Assembly: GCF_001761485.1 (NCBI RefSeq)
Contig: NC_090773.1
Location: 62,001 to 126,000, forward strand
Source of the DNA: Yarrowia lipolytica
Taxonomy: Eukaryota > Ascomycota > Dipodascomycetes > Dipodascales
DNA: 64,000 bases
Direction of reading: 5' to 3'
Below are positions 1 to 10,498 of this stretch, in pieces; the first letter of the stretch is position 1; every line of letters starts with the position of its first letter. Below the pieces are notes generated by a model. The model made no database searches. It was not told where the DNA came from and worked only from the letters and a program-made list of their open reading frames with translations. The position numbers and the translations under genes are program-made.

Positions 1-557
1 CTAAATATTATGACTCGAACTTGAGAAGTCCTCGACTCCTGGGTTTCAAGAAGCGACAATATTACTTTCAATATAATATTGAAAATATATACACATTACA
101 CATTCGCCAGCTAACTTTAGAAGTGAACGGGTGGGCACTTTTGCCTTTGGAAGGAGTTAGCTGGAGTTAGTCGATGGAAAGTCCTATACTTGTAGAGTGA
201 TATTTCGGTGTTCCCAAAATCGTAGAACCACTAAAGGTTTTCCAAAAACACACAACTTTATCTGGTTTTTAAACGGATCCAAGACCGATATTAGCCATTC
301 CATACAGACTTGGGATATTCTTTCTGTTTTAAAAATATAATAACTTGTCTACATCTACAAGTTGGGACATTAGTTAAGGTTAGTCAGACAAGTCTGTACA
401 CTGTTCAATGTGAATGGTCATGCCGAGCACGTAAATACACCCCCAAACACCAGACTGACTGTCGGAACACACAAAGTGACTACTGTAAGATACTATTACA
501 ATGCGAAATATATCATGAAAAGAATTAACTATGTAAGTTGAATAAATAACGTTAGGT
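1..557. other. Intergenic, downstream of MSB2
   Basis: AT-rich spacer at the left edge with no supported gene. The only open frame (310-528, 72 codons) has no recognisable domain. It lies 3' of the minus-strand mucin gene, so it should contain that gene's polyadenylation region; AT-rich text such as the aataaataac stretch near 541-549 fits, but I cannot define a site. Confidence 0.5.
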
Positions 558-3500
558 CTAAATCCATCCCAAACTGTTTTCGCTCATAACCGGCTGAGAA
601 ATCTGCGCCCTCGGCACAAATGACCTCTGATTATTCACGGGACTGTGGTGAGTGCGGGAATGAGAAGGCACACTACCCACATCAAAGTTGGATGACTCCG
701 TGTCGTCAAAATACCGCGATCGGACCGAAGAGCCAGAGTCGGACGAGTCCAGAGCCATGGTCTTCTTCTTTCTGTATCGCTTAGAAACGAGGAAAATAGC
801 TCCACCATAAGCAAACGCTCCAACAATAGCACCCACAGCAATTCCGACCGTCTTTCGGTCGACCGGAGTGGAACTGGTGGCTCCGCTAGTATCGATGGAT
901 CCATAGGGGTTAGTTCCGCCAGCGCCTCCGCCGGCATCTGCCTTTTTGTTACCATTGTTCTTGTCAGAACCATCGCCACCATTGCCGGAACTTCCGGCCT
1001 GACCAGACTTGGCGCCGTTGGCATTTCCGTTGACGGCATCCAGGCCACTTCCAGGACTGCTGATGGTCTCAGATCCAGGAATCAGAGGGATACTGGGATC
1101 GATGAGGTTCATCAGCGTCTGAATGGAAGAGTCGGGGTTTCTGTACAGCTTGGAAGTAGGGGTGTGTAGCAAAGCAGTAAGAGTAGAAACCTGGTCGGAG
1201 GGAATGTATGCGAGAGCCAGAGACACGATGTAGCCAGCAGAGGCAGAGTCGTAAGGCTGGATGTTTCGCATGGACACGTTCTGGGCGTCGACGCCCAAGC
1301 CATAGCCAACACCCTCGGGGAGGTAGTGGAAGATCTGGGCAACGGAAACAGGGTTGTTCACAATGAAGGGGTAGTTGAGGGCGTAGGTGAAACCAATCTG
1401 GATAAGAGTAGAGTCCTTGGGCGAGTCAGGGAATCCGTCGGAAGGAGCAATAATCTTAGGAAGAGAAGATGGGATACCCGACGCGGTGGCACTAGCGGTA
1501 GCAGTGGCCACTGCATCACCAGAGGAGTAATCAGCACCGGCCTCAAGCGTGGAAGACGCGGACTGGGTCACAATTCCGGCAGGGAACCAGTTGGATGTCT
1601 CCGAAGTGGAACCAGAGGGAGCAGGGGCGGCCTCAGTGGCAGAAGTCACAGCCGGGCTGGCAGTTCCAACCACAACGGGGCCAGAGCTGGAAGCAACAGC
1701 GGAAGACTCGACTCCAGCGGGGGCCTCGGAAGTGGCCTCGGAATTGGCCTCAGAAGTGGCCTGGGCAGCGTCTCCAGAAGCAGCGGAAGACTGCACAACG
1801 GCAGTAATCTCAGACACTCGAGAGCTGGCGTCCACAGAAGAGCCGAGAACACTAGTGAAAGGCTCGTCGGCACTGTAAGAAGACACGGGCAACATGCCGG
1901 CAGCCGCAGTGGAAGACGCAGCAGCGGCTTCCTCAGCAGTGGTGGTGGGGACCACCTGGGAAACAACCTCCAGAGAAGACTCCTGGGAGACAACTGCCAG
2001 AGACTCGGTAGAGGCCTCGGGAATGTAGGGGCTCACGGACGAGAAGGCGTCTCCAGAAGACACGGGAGATGACACAGGAGAAGACACTCCAGCAGGAGCC
2101 TCGGCGGTGCTGGAAGACAGCAGATCGACGGTGGTGGCTGCAGAGTTGACCACCTCAGAGGTAGGAGCTAAAGTCTCAGTGGGCTCGCTGGTGGTAGGAG
2201 GAATGTAGGGCTCAACAGATGAAAATCCCATGTCGGAAGACACGTGAGAAGGAATAGCAGAAGCCGAGGCTGCCTCCTCAGTGGGGCTGGCAGACGTGGT
2301 CTCCACAATGGAGGTAGGGATGACAGGCACCGCAGTGACTTCACTGGAAGAGGACTCAGAGGAAGTCTCGGTCTCGGAGGGAGACCAGGGAGCCACAGAA
2401 GACATACCAGAGAAGACAGAAGAAATTGTAGGTTGGGTGGGAGCCTCCAGAGGAGTGGAAGGCACAGCAGCGGAGGTGAGCACCTCGGTAGAAGAGGTCT
2501 CAAGGGGCAGCTCCGAAGTTGCGGCAGGAGTCTCGGTTGGGGTAGGAGTCGCAGTAGGAGTCTCGGTAGGAGTCTCAGTAGGAGTCTCGGTAGGAGTCTC
2601 AGTAGGAGTCTCGATGGGAGTTTCGATGGGAGTCTTAGTAGGACTCTCGGTGGTCTCGGTATCGGACCATCCAATCACAGAGGTGAAACCAGCACCGGAA
2701 GAGATGGGGATCTCAGAGGGGTTAGAAGTTGTGGTGGGCTCAACAGGCTCGAGAGTGGAGGTGGTCTCCTCAGTAGTAGAGGTGGGGACAACAGGAAGAA
2801 CAACCTCGGTTGAGGAAGTCTCGCTGGAAGTCTCGCTCTCGGTGTCGGTGAAAGGAAGAACTGAGGTGAACTGAGACATGCCAGACTGGTGAGACACCGG
2901 AGGCACGACCACAGAAGGCCGGGAAGTAGTAGTCTCAGCAAACGAAGTGGGAGCGACAGGGGTAGGCTCAACAACAGTCTGGGCGGACTCGGTTGCAGCT
3001 GTGGGTGTGCCAGTGCTAGACTCGATAGAAGTAGAGGCTGTAGGAGTTGCAGGTACAGTCTCGCTAGTCTCAGGCACGGCTGACGACTCCTCTGTATCTG
3101 TAAAAGGCAGGACAGAAGAGAGAATACCGGCTCCACCAGAAGAGACAGCAGGTCCTCCAGAAGAGACGGGAGGAACAGGCACCACAACTGGCGAAGAGGA
3201 AGAGGAAGAAGAAGGTGTGGGGGCAGGCTCACCGATAGGTGTGGTCTCAGTGATGAGAGTTTTGGTATCGGAAACGCTGTCGGTGGAGGAAGCCACCACA
3301 ACAGGGGGAGGAGAAGAAACAACCTCGGAGGAGGTACCCTCTCCAACGGTCACAGTAGAGCCGACCGAGATTTCTGAGGACGCCACAACCACAGTGGTGG
3401 TGGCGGCTTCAGTAGAAGTCTCGGAGGAGGATGCTGCCACTGCTGAAGACGGCTCGAAAGCAGAGGATGGTGTTCCTGCCACGTGAGATGATGATGAGGC

Positions 3501-4346
3501 AGGAGCAGGTGCAGCGACTGTGGAGGACGAGAAAGGAACAAACACTACAGGCGAAGACGATTCTCGAGAGGGAGCCTGGTGAGTGGTATCGTGGGTCGTC
3601 TCCGAGGGTCGTCTGTTGGAAGAGGGGATGCCTGCACCAGGAGTGGTGGGTCGAGGGGTGGCTGTCTGGGACGAGTTGAACGATGTGAGCCAGGACTGTC
3701 CCGAGGTCACATCGTCGAACCACGATGAAAATAGACCATCAAATCGACTGCTGGATAATTGTCGGGATGTAAGCTGTGTTGTAGTCTCCGTAGAAGAGCC
3801 TACCTCAGAGACAGTAGGCTCGGACGAGGAAGGCTCGACGGGCAGACTCGGTGCTGAGGGAGACTCAGGAACAGCCACAACAGGCGAAGACGCCACTGGG
3901 GGCTCAGAAGCCACTGAGGGTTCAGAAGCCACTGGAGGTACGGGAGCCACTGAGGAGGCCACCGAGGGAATGACAATGACAGTGGTCTCGATCGAGGTGT
4001 AAGAAGAGACAACCTCGGACACATGGAAGCTCTCAGTCACCATGGAAGCAGGTGCCGAGGGGGCCTCAGGTGTAGGAGGAACCTCAGGGGACGACGCTGG
4101 TGGTGGTGCAGGAGTATCTTCTGGGGAAACTGATGCGGAGGCACCGGCCTGTTGTGTGTAGAGCTCTGTCTCTGATATGCTGCTTGGTTCGGTCACGACA
4201 CTGGATGTGTTGGACCCGAAGAACCATTGACGCCTTGCGAGACGCGGGTTAAAGTGCTTGGGCTCCTGTTCTTTCGACTGGAAGGGAAACGCGTCAGCTG
4301 ACGCCATCAGCGAGGCGACGACAGCCAATAGTTTAGCGGACTTCAT
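558..4346 (-). CDS. MSB2: Msb2/Hkr1-type signalling mucin
   Basis: Predicted single-pass cell-surface mucin, a sensor upstream of Cdc42 and MAPK pathways (filamentous growth or osmostress) in fungi. The 1262-residue product starts with a signal peptide (about 1-19) and a dibasic LARR site at 36-39 that a Kex2 protease could cut. Residues 45 to about 960 are Ser/Thr/Pro/Val rich, as expected for heavy O-mannosylation, with a run of TETP repeats near residues 567-607. Residues about 975-1090 form a conserved globular block (IQIGFTYALNYPF, then VAQIFHYLP) matching the Hkr1/Msb2 homology domain just outside the membrane. One transmembrane helix follows at about 1160-1182, then a basic stop-transfer (KRYRKKK) and an 80-residue cytoplasmic tail. 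The ATG at 4346 is directly followed by the signal peptide. Msb2 and Hkr1 share this layout; the short tail favours Msb2, but the paralogue choice is inference. Confidence 0.8.
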   Translation of the reverse strand: MKSAKLLAVVASLMASADAFPFQSKEQEPKHFNPRLARRQWFFGSNTSSVVTEPSSISETELYTQQAGASASVSPEDTPAPPPASSPEVPPTPEAPSAPASMVTESFHVSEVVSSYTSIETTVIVIPSVASSVAPVPPVASEPSVASEPPVASSPVVAVPESPSAPSLPVEPSSSEPTVSEVGSSTETTTQLTSRQLSSSRFDGLFSSWFDDVTSGQSWLTSFNSSQTATPRPTTPGAGIPSSNRRPSETTHDTTHQAPSRESSSPVVFVPFSSSTVAAPAPASSSSHVAGTPSSAFEPSSAVAASSSETSTEAATTTVVVASSEISVGSTVTVGEGTSSEVVSSPPPVVVASSTDSVSDTKTLITETTPIGEPAPTPSSSSSSSPVVVPVPPVSSGGPAVSSGGAGILSSVLPFTDTEESSAVPETSETVPATPTASTSIESSTGTPTAATESAQTVVEPTPVAPTSFAETTTSRPSVVVPPVSHQSGMSQFTSVLPFTDTESETSSETSSTEVVLPVVPTSTTEETTSTLEPVEPTTTSNPSEIPISSGAGFTSVIGWSDTETTESPTKTPIETPIETPTETPTETPTETPTETPTATPTPTETPAATSELPLETSSTEVLTSAAVPSTPLEAPTQPTISSVFSGMSSVAPWSPSETETSSESSSSEVTAVPVIPTSIVETTSASPTEEAASASAIPSHVSSDMGFSSVEPYIPPTTSEPTETLAPTSEVVNSAATTVDLLSSSTAEAPAGVSSPVSSPVSSGDAFSSVSPYIPEASTESLAVVSQESSLEVVSQVVPTTTAEEAAAASSTAAAGMLPVSSYSADEPFTSVLGSSVDASSRVSEITAVVQSSAASGDAAQATSEANSEATSEAPAGVESSAVASSSGPVVVGTASPAVTSATEAAPAPSGSTSETSNWFPAGIVTQSASSTLEAGADYSSGDAVATATASATASGIPSSLPKIIAPSDGFPDSPKDSTLIQIGFTYALNYPFIVNNPVSVAQIFHYLPEGVGYGLGVDAQNVSMRNIQPYDSASAGYIVSLALAYIPSDQVSTLTALLHTPTSKLYRNPDSSIQTLMNLIDPSIPLIPGSETISSPGSGLDAVNGNANGAKSGQAGSSGNGGDGSDKNNGNKKADAGGGAGGTNPYGSIDTSGATSSTPVDRKTVGIAVGAIVGAFAYGGAIFLVSKRYRKKKTMALDSSDSGSSVRSRYFDDTESSNFDVGSVPSHSRTHHSPVNNQRSFVPRAQISQPVMSENSLGWI
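2527..2650. repeat. 12-bp coding minisatellite in MSB2
   Basis: Tandem, slightly diverged 12-bp units of the form ggagtctcggta, about ten in total. On the minus strand they encode the TETP/IETP/TATP run of the mucin. The unit is a multiple of three, so copy number can change without frameshift; length differences between strains are expected. Confidence 0.85.
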
Positions 4347-4393
4347 AACGATTTAACTGGGTAAAATAATATGCAAACGAGTGAATGAGTGGA

Positions 4394-4969
4394 CTGTGGT
4401 TAGTATGTGTCGTTGCAGGATGGAGGGTATGGATGATGGCAGGGGCTTAGAGTGGCACAAACAAAGTAGAGCGTGGAATGACGGTGGAGATGGTGCGGGA
4501 AAGGCAGGCACACACACTCCAGTAATATCACAATAATATCGTGGTTAACACATTTCTCATGGTCTCATTTTTATCTCATTGGTCGTGTCGCCGTGTCTTG
4601 GTATCACATCCCACACATTCCAGAGCTTATCCTTATTTGTGTGTGTGGGTCAACAGGATGTACGGTGTATGGGTCGGGAGAAAAAAAACACACGTGCGTG
4701 TAGGAAGAGGAAAATAACAATGAACATATCCAGTGTCGACGGTAGATTAACGCATTATCGAGTGGCGGCCCGCTGCTGTCGATTGGCCTGCTATGCTATG
4801 CTCCCTTCTCTGAGTCTCCAGCATTGTCGCTCGTGTTTTCTCGTCGTGGTGTTCTTGTCGTTTGTGCCTCCAAAACCCCAAAACCCTCCAAAATCCGTGT
4901 GAAATGAAAGCCTCGGTTTGTAGGAGCTGCCTGTGTGGCACAGAGCGTCCCCATCTTGTAGATACTCAC
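4394..4969 (-). other. Probable 5'UTR intron of MSB2
   Basis: On the minus strand a GTGAGTATC donor begins at 4969 and a TACTAACCACAG branch point/acceptor ends at 4394, 48 bases before the MSB2 ATG. Both match the splice signals seen in GLO3 and IML1 in this window. Splicing would not fuse an upstream frame to the mucin: the exon joins to a frame that stops just before the ATG. I infer a 576-nt leader intron. The 175-codon open frame at 4796-5323 is crossed by the donor and is probably not a gene. Confidence 0.6.
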
Positions 4970-6432
4970 CCTCCACGCACAAACCAGGTGCGGGATAAAA
5001 TGTGTTAGAACGTCGTGTCGAAAAGAAGTGGATGAGTTAACAATTTTCTTGCTTTGGGCCCAAATGCACTTTTGTATGTTTGGCCTCTCTGCCCACACAA
5101 AGTTGAAAAGGGATAGGATAGGGGTGCGTTTGGCGTCTTTGCTTTTGTGGTTTTGGAAACTCAAACTTGTTTGTTCTGGCGCAGCCATTTTGAGTGCAGA
5201 CATGGGCTCGGACAAGGGTGTAAAAAACCTTGTTTGGAATGAGGGAGAATGTAGGCGCAAAGGGGGAGGCAGCCGGAGCTGAGCTCCAGGCAACTTGCTC
5301 GAAGTGGTCTCCTCAATCGCCATAACTGGCTCTTAAACCCCGTAGGCCCTGGACCCTGTCTGGAATGTGTATTTCTTAACGTCGTCGGCATCTGCCCGTG
5401 CACTACAAGTACTCGCACCAAGGTACTCTCCTCCTTGTCTGGCCGCAACCATACGGTCTGTTCCGGTTATAGCCATTCATTTGTTTCTTCTATCTGTCCT
5501 GAGTCTCGAAATAATATTGTCGCCCGTTTCCAGCCAAATCAATATGTGAGCTGTACCCCTACACACACGCACATCCCCTAACAAAAGGAACACGGCGAGA
5601 ACACCTCCTGGCATGTCCGTGTGGTTGGGAGCATCGAATGGGAATGTTAAGCTACGCAGTACGACTGGTAATTAGGCCGTGCGCCCCGCTAACACTGACC
5701 ATCGGCGATTATGAGGTTTAAAGGAATTACTACCGGCGCTATATTGGCACTGGTAGTGGCGTAGGTTTCACGTCAGATCGTGTACCATGCTGTACCATGG
5801 CATGAGTAACATCTATGCGCGCGCTTTCCGTGTGTCGGTGGAGCTTAGCAGCCAGCCACCAGCGGCAGACAGACGTAGAAGAGGAAACCATGGGCTGTAT
5901 TACTGTACATTGGGTTATTAGGGTCTAAGCGGAGTGGTGTGCGACGCGTTAATCATATGCTGTGTAGTGAACCCTCCCTCTCGCCCCCTTCACATTAAGC
6001 TACGGAGGTGCTTAGAAGAGGTGTATTCTTGCTCAGTTTAATTTAAAGTTGACGCTATAGAGTTGTAGTTTCCTCGCCTGTTGACAGAATGGTGCGTACA
6101 AGCGACTGAGAAATTATCATGCCCATGCAAACCGATAATATTCTGTCGAAAGGAGCGTCTAATGGATCTGCGTTTATAGGCGGGCTCTCTGGCGTAACCT
6201 GACAATTGTGTTTCTCGTTGGATTATCTCGTATGTCAATCTCATCTTCAGACCTTATGTCTATGTCTTCTGAAACCTTGGAAGAATCCCTACCGAATCGA
6301 GATACAAAGTCTATTATGCGCTTGACATTGGTACTGCGTCAACTAGAAACAGCAACGTGTCTAGTGTTTCAGAATCCAACAACACAGGCGCATGGGTACA
6401 CATAGGACGTACCATGGAATGCTTAACAGCCC

Positions 6433-6455
6433 GGGGGGGGGGGGGGGGGGGGGGG
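6433..6455. repeat. Homopolymer run of 23 G
   Basis: An uninterrupted run of 23 guanines starts after cttaacagcc and ends before tccagacg. It is the longest homopolymer in the window and stands out in DNA of otherwise mixed composition. It could fold as a G-quadruplex, or its length could be an assembly estimate. Confidence 0.95.
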
Positions 6456-8072
6456 TCCAGACGTCGCTTTTAATAACTCGATAAGGGCTGTTTGGTGGCT
6501 GGGTCGAGTTGACAGCTCAAACGCCGTGGTGTCACCCAGACATGTATAGCCCCCCGTTCGTATGCTCACCCTTGAGTGTCGATCAGTCATGCAATGCTGT
6601 TGATCGGCGTCTCGCCAATGTGTCTGACTGTCGGCGTGAAACCCTGTCCACTGGTCCAGCAATTGGCCTCTGACACTGGCTCACTGACTAAGTCTCAATC
6701 ACGGCGCTTGTATAAGGCCTGGCACTGCGTCCCAACCAAGCTATGTTACGGACCACCGCGGCGCAGCATGTGGGTCCTACGCAAAGGGAATGTGCAGATT
6801 GCTGGTTTCTGGCAGCTGGTGTCTTACCTGAGACTGTCCGTGGACCCTTCATGCGCGTGGCGTCTTATCCAGGGATTCGATGGACGAGAATCACTTCCGT
6901 TTGGAGCCACAGGGTGAGGTAGAGATCGACGGTTCCAAAGCCTGGGTGCAATATTTGAGACCCATAGAGTTTGCACAAGGCTGTGTTTAGGTTGGCTCTC
7001 TGCACAACTGAAAAGAGTTTGGCAGGACGTACACACTAGTCTCTACTGAAAGGAGGTTGACGACGAGGTAAGTCCCATTTGAATCCGCCATGTCTCTGCT
7101 AATGGACCATTTTCGAGCCTATTTGTATGGTTGGGAGAGACATAGAAAACTGAGTACGTTGTACGAGCGGTGGTTCGTCCGTCTCAAAGCGATAGCTCGT
7201 ATAAACTGCTACTCGAGATAATGTTGGCCGTTGAGGGCACATGGCGCTTTGGATCCTCTTGTTGTGTTATCCGGTGGATGTTACATAACCCGCTCTACTG
7301 TCCCATCATCCGTTGTCCCATGTTTGTTTGTATGGGCTAGCTCATTTTTGAAATTGTATTGTTTTGTCAGCTATAGCTTAGCATCGCCTTGCGCTGACCT
7401 ACGGCTACCCGAGGCCAGTGGCAGTGAGAATAGTGTGTTTCATATTGTGCTTGCCGTATGCTTGTACAAGTACAAGTGCGGTCAGTACAAAAATACAAGC
7501 TTTATTATAAAATTTTCTCCATATCTCAGCCTCCCTGGGATGCACTCTGTAGCGGCTTGACATTGGGAGTTTCGGTCACACGGTATACACCCGCGGAATA
7601 ATAAGCACAATGGGACGTATCGTACGGCGATATCGACCATTTTTATCTGATGCATGAGATCGATGACATAGATTGGAATATACACGCACACAGCCAATAA
7701 GTCGTCACAGATTATCTAATTAATCCAACACAGAACCGCCGTCACCTATTCCCCCGTTCCTTCACACGCCAGCACACATGTTCACCGGTACACGCCTTGC
7801 CCATTCCCCAGATACACTTCTATTCAGATCTTCACGTCGTTTCTTTTTTTCCCGCTCAGGCGGTGCTTACCCTACCTCGTCTTGCAAACTCAGAACCTCT
7901 GCTGGGCTTCACAAAACTTGTTGACAAAAGCACCCTACAATTCTGGAAGCTCCCTACTGGCCAGGAGAACACAAGTTACCCGGTCTAAAAGTAGCCGTCG
8001 GGTGCGGCGCGGAAATTACACATGCAAGGTGTTCTGATAATGGGCTGCAAAGATGGTTGGATAATAAAAATT

Positions 8073-8080
8073 TCACGTGA
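8073..8080. promoter_or_regulatory. TCACGTGA E-box upstream of AFG1
   Basis: Perfect 8-bp palindrome around CACGTG, 275 bp before the AFG1 ATG. Proteins of the bHLH class (Cbf1 and relatives) bind this core in yeasts; which factor uses it here is unknown. Confidence 0.35.
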
Positions 8081-8354
8081 CGCCACAGCACAGCAATCTT
8101 GCTATCTTAGATCGAACGGCCAAACCAGTAACGTGACAGAGCGATAATGAACACCAGTTTAAACAAAAGCGTGCCCACCACACAATTGTAACATGAAATG
8201 TTCCAAATGTTGACTATACAGCTCCCTCAAGCACTCTGCGTGTAAGCCCCCAGATGCCGGTTTCGAAAGCTTATTTTTATCGCAACGCCTTGATTAGACG
8301 CCATTTGACAATCTTTCCAAAGGCAGAGCCGCTCAGATCCACCTACACACCACA

Positions 8355-9731
8355 ATGCTCCAGCAAAGAATCTGGAACAACATCAGGGTCGCCACATCGA
8401 CCTACCGGTCGACCGTCCGAGCCTTCAGCATCTCGCACCGGGCTCTGTCCAACCAGCAGCGAAACCCTCTGGAAGAGTACGATTACCGAGTCAAGAAGGG
8501 CGTCCTCAATGACGACCCTTACCAGCGAAAGATCATTGATTCTTTGATGGAGATCCACAAGAGCATTGAGAACTACCATCCCAAACCCGCCGAGGAGCCC
8601 TCCTGGCTGGGACGGCTGTTTGGAAAGAAGGAGACCACAGATGGCAACCCCAAGGGCATCTACCTGTACGGAGATGTCGGCTGCGGCAAGACCATGCTGA
8701 TGGATCTCTTCTACGACACAATTCCCAACCATCTGACCAAGGACCGAGCCCACTTCCACAACTTCATGCAGGACGTGCACCACCGATACCACGAGCTGTA
8801 TGAGGAGCGAGGCTCCGATTTCGACGCTTCTCCCATTCTGGCCAAGGAGATTTCCAAGCGAGGCAATGTTCTGTGTTTCGACGAATTCCAGGTCACCGAT
8901 GTGGCCGACGCCATGATCCTGCGACGAATCATTGAGCTGCTTGACAAGGACGGCGTTGTTCTGTTCCTGACCTCTAACCGAGCCCCCGATGAGCTGTACA
9001 AGAACGGCGTCCAGCGAGAGTCCTTCATCCCCTGTATCGAACTGCTCAAGGAGCGAACCCGAGTCACCTTCATGGAGTCCCCCACCGACTACCGAAAGGT
9101 CAAGAAGCCCATGGAGAACGTCTACTTCTTCCCCGAGACCGAGCCTCCGTTTGTCAAGACCCTCGAGGACAAGGACATCGCCCCTGCCGCCAAGGAGCAT
9201 GCCGACAAGTGGTTTGAGTACTTCTCCCAGGACGGACCCATTTCCCACGATGCCTATGTCGAGATCTGGGGCCGAAAGCGACACATCCCCAAGTCTTCCA
9301 ACCGAACCGCACAGTTCAAGTTCCACGAGCTGTGTGGCGAGCCTCTTTCTGCTGCCGATTATATTGGTCTCTGTAACAACTACGACGCCTTTGTCATCAC
9401 CGATATCCCCTGTATGACCATCCAGGAGAAGGATCTGGCCCGACGATGGATCACCTTCCTTGATGCCGCATACGAGGCCAAGAGCAAGTTGGCTGTGACC
9501 GCCCAGCGACCCTTCGAGCACCTATTTGCAGATAACAGTGACGTTACTCACGATAAGTCCGACAAGGAGTCGTTCCAGAAAATTGCCGACGAGATGGGCA
9601 TTGACCCTACCGTCCTTGCCTCGGCCGGTATGTTCACCGGAGAGGAGGAGCGATTTGCTTACGCCCGAGCTCTCTCTCGAATCCACCAGATGAGCACCAC
9701 CGACTGGGTCGAGCAGCGAGTCGGCAAATAG
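8355..9731 (+). CDS. AFG1: AFG1/LACE1-like mitochondrial ATPase
   Basis: AAA-type P-loop ATPase of the AFG1/LACE1 family, which in other eukaryotes acts in the mitochondrial matrix on turnover of misassembled or mitochondrially encoded respiratory chain subunits. The 458-residue product begins with a basic, Ser/Arg-rich presequence (about 1-30). A Walker A motif GDVGCGKT lies at 106-113, a Walker B VLCFDEFQVTD at about 172-182, and a sensor-like LFLTSNRAPDELY follows. Length fits the family. The ATG at 8355 gives the presequence directly, which supports this start. Next downstream is the isomerase gene in the same direction, 767 bp away, with its own promoter space. Confidence 0.93.
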   Translation: MLQQRIWNNIRVATSTYRSTVRAFSISHRALSNQQRNPLEEYDYRVKKGVLNDDPYQRKIIDSLMEIHKSIENYHPKPAEEPSWLGRLFGKKETTDGNPKGIYLYGDVGCGKTMLMDLFYDTIPNHLTKDRAHFHNFMQDVHHRYHELYEERGSDFDASPILAKEISKRGNVLCFDEFQVTDVADAMILRRIIELLDKDGVVLFLTSNRAPDELYKNGVQRESFIPCIELLKERTRVTFMESPTDYRKVKKPMENVYFFPETEPPFVKTLEDKDIAPAAKEHADKWFEYFSQDGPISHDAYVEIWGRKRHIPKSSNRTAQFKFHELCGEPLSAADYIGLCNNYDAFVITDIPCMTIQEKDLARRWITFLDAAYEAKSKLAVTAQRPFEHLFADNSDVTHDKSDKESFQKIADEMGIDPTVLASAGMFTGEEERFAYARALSRIHQMSTTDWVEQRVGK

Positions 9732-10498
9732 ACACTGAATACATTAGATAGACCTTAGATCTGTAACCAAAAACCGTGTGAGAAAAAAAAAAGATGAGGT
9801 GTATTATATATACAGTATATTCTAACTGACGTATCAAAATTGACTCACTGTAAATCAGAAAACCATTGGTTATTTAACCAAGGGACATTTCCTCGTTGGC
9901 CAGGGTTTAGGAGTCCGATATTGTAATTTTGCAACTTCACCTTTACAAGCCTAGGCTATCTGGCACAATTCACCAAGTAATTCTAACTAAATATCTGGCA
10001 GCATGTTTTTGATAAAAATAGCCATATGCTACAACTGTTGAACAAAAAGAGGGAAATAATTTACTAAATTGTGAATCACAAGTACGTGTTTAATGGAAAA
10101 ACATCAATTTGGCCATCTTATATTCCTACAAAATCTGATAGCCCCCCATCCAAGTAACGATATAGTCAGCTCTCCTCTTAACTATTTGTCAACGTAGAAC
10201 CACACCACACGGCACCCCAACAATACAGCCACATCTGTCCCCCAGCAGTGCCAGATCTAAACCAATTCTTCCTACTGTAACGCAGCTACAACAAGATATA
10301 TACTTGGGTCCTCCAATCCTCAACCGAAATAAATGCCCTCGAACTAGACCATAGCTACAAGTAGTAGACCCACCCTAACCTTAGCCCCACACCTCTCATG
10401 CCCGTGCTTGCATATCTCCATGTGGGGGAGTGATACTTATAGTAGGAAGAGACCTACAGTACTTGTAGCAAAACAAACAAACAACACTCTACAACACA
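9732..10498. other. Spacer between AFG1 and isomerase gene
   Basis: AT-rich DNA. The first 100 bases should hold the AFG1 3' end (A-rich tract and tatatacag near 9780-9820). Near the isomerase start there is a GTAC-type word, ctacagtacttgtagc, at 10455-10470. No further gene is seen. Confidence 0.5.

Larger units (their letters stand above)
4347..8354. other. 4 kb spacer between MSB2 and AFG1
   Basis: The stretch next to MSB2 (to about 5330) should be its leader and promoter. The middle, 5330-7700, has no open frame I recognise on either strand and contains a 23-base G run. GTAC-type words occur at 5403-5413 and 7461-7500. A TCACGTGA palindrome at 8073-8080 lies about 275 bp upstream of the AFG1 start. 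Either this is promoter DNA for the two divergent genes or the middle is decayed sequence of unknown origin. Confidence 0.5.

Noticed and set aside
1326-2072. Long plus-strand frames inside MSB2
   Set aside because: Low-complexity mirrors of the Ser/Thr/Pro-rich coding strand.
4796-5323. 175-codon minus-strand frame upstream of MSB2
   Set aside because: No recognisable domain, and the donor of the inferred MSB2 leader intron interrupts it.
5600-5670. 5S rRNA-like text (gttaagc after aacacc)
   Set aside because: The conserved 5S internal control region and paired ends are absent.
6880-6990. Short frame MDENHFRLEPQGEVEIDG that loosely recalls the end of a retroelement polyprotein
   Set aside because: Far too short, with no other element parts, terminal repeats or duplicated target site; no element is claimed.
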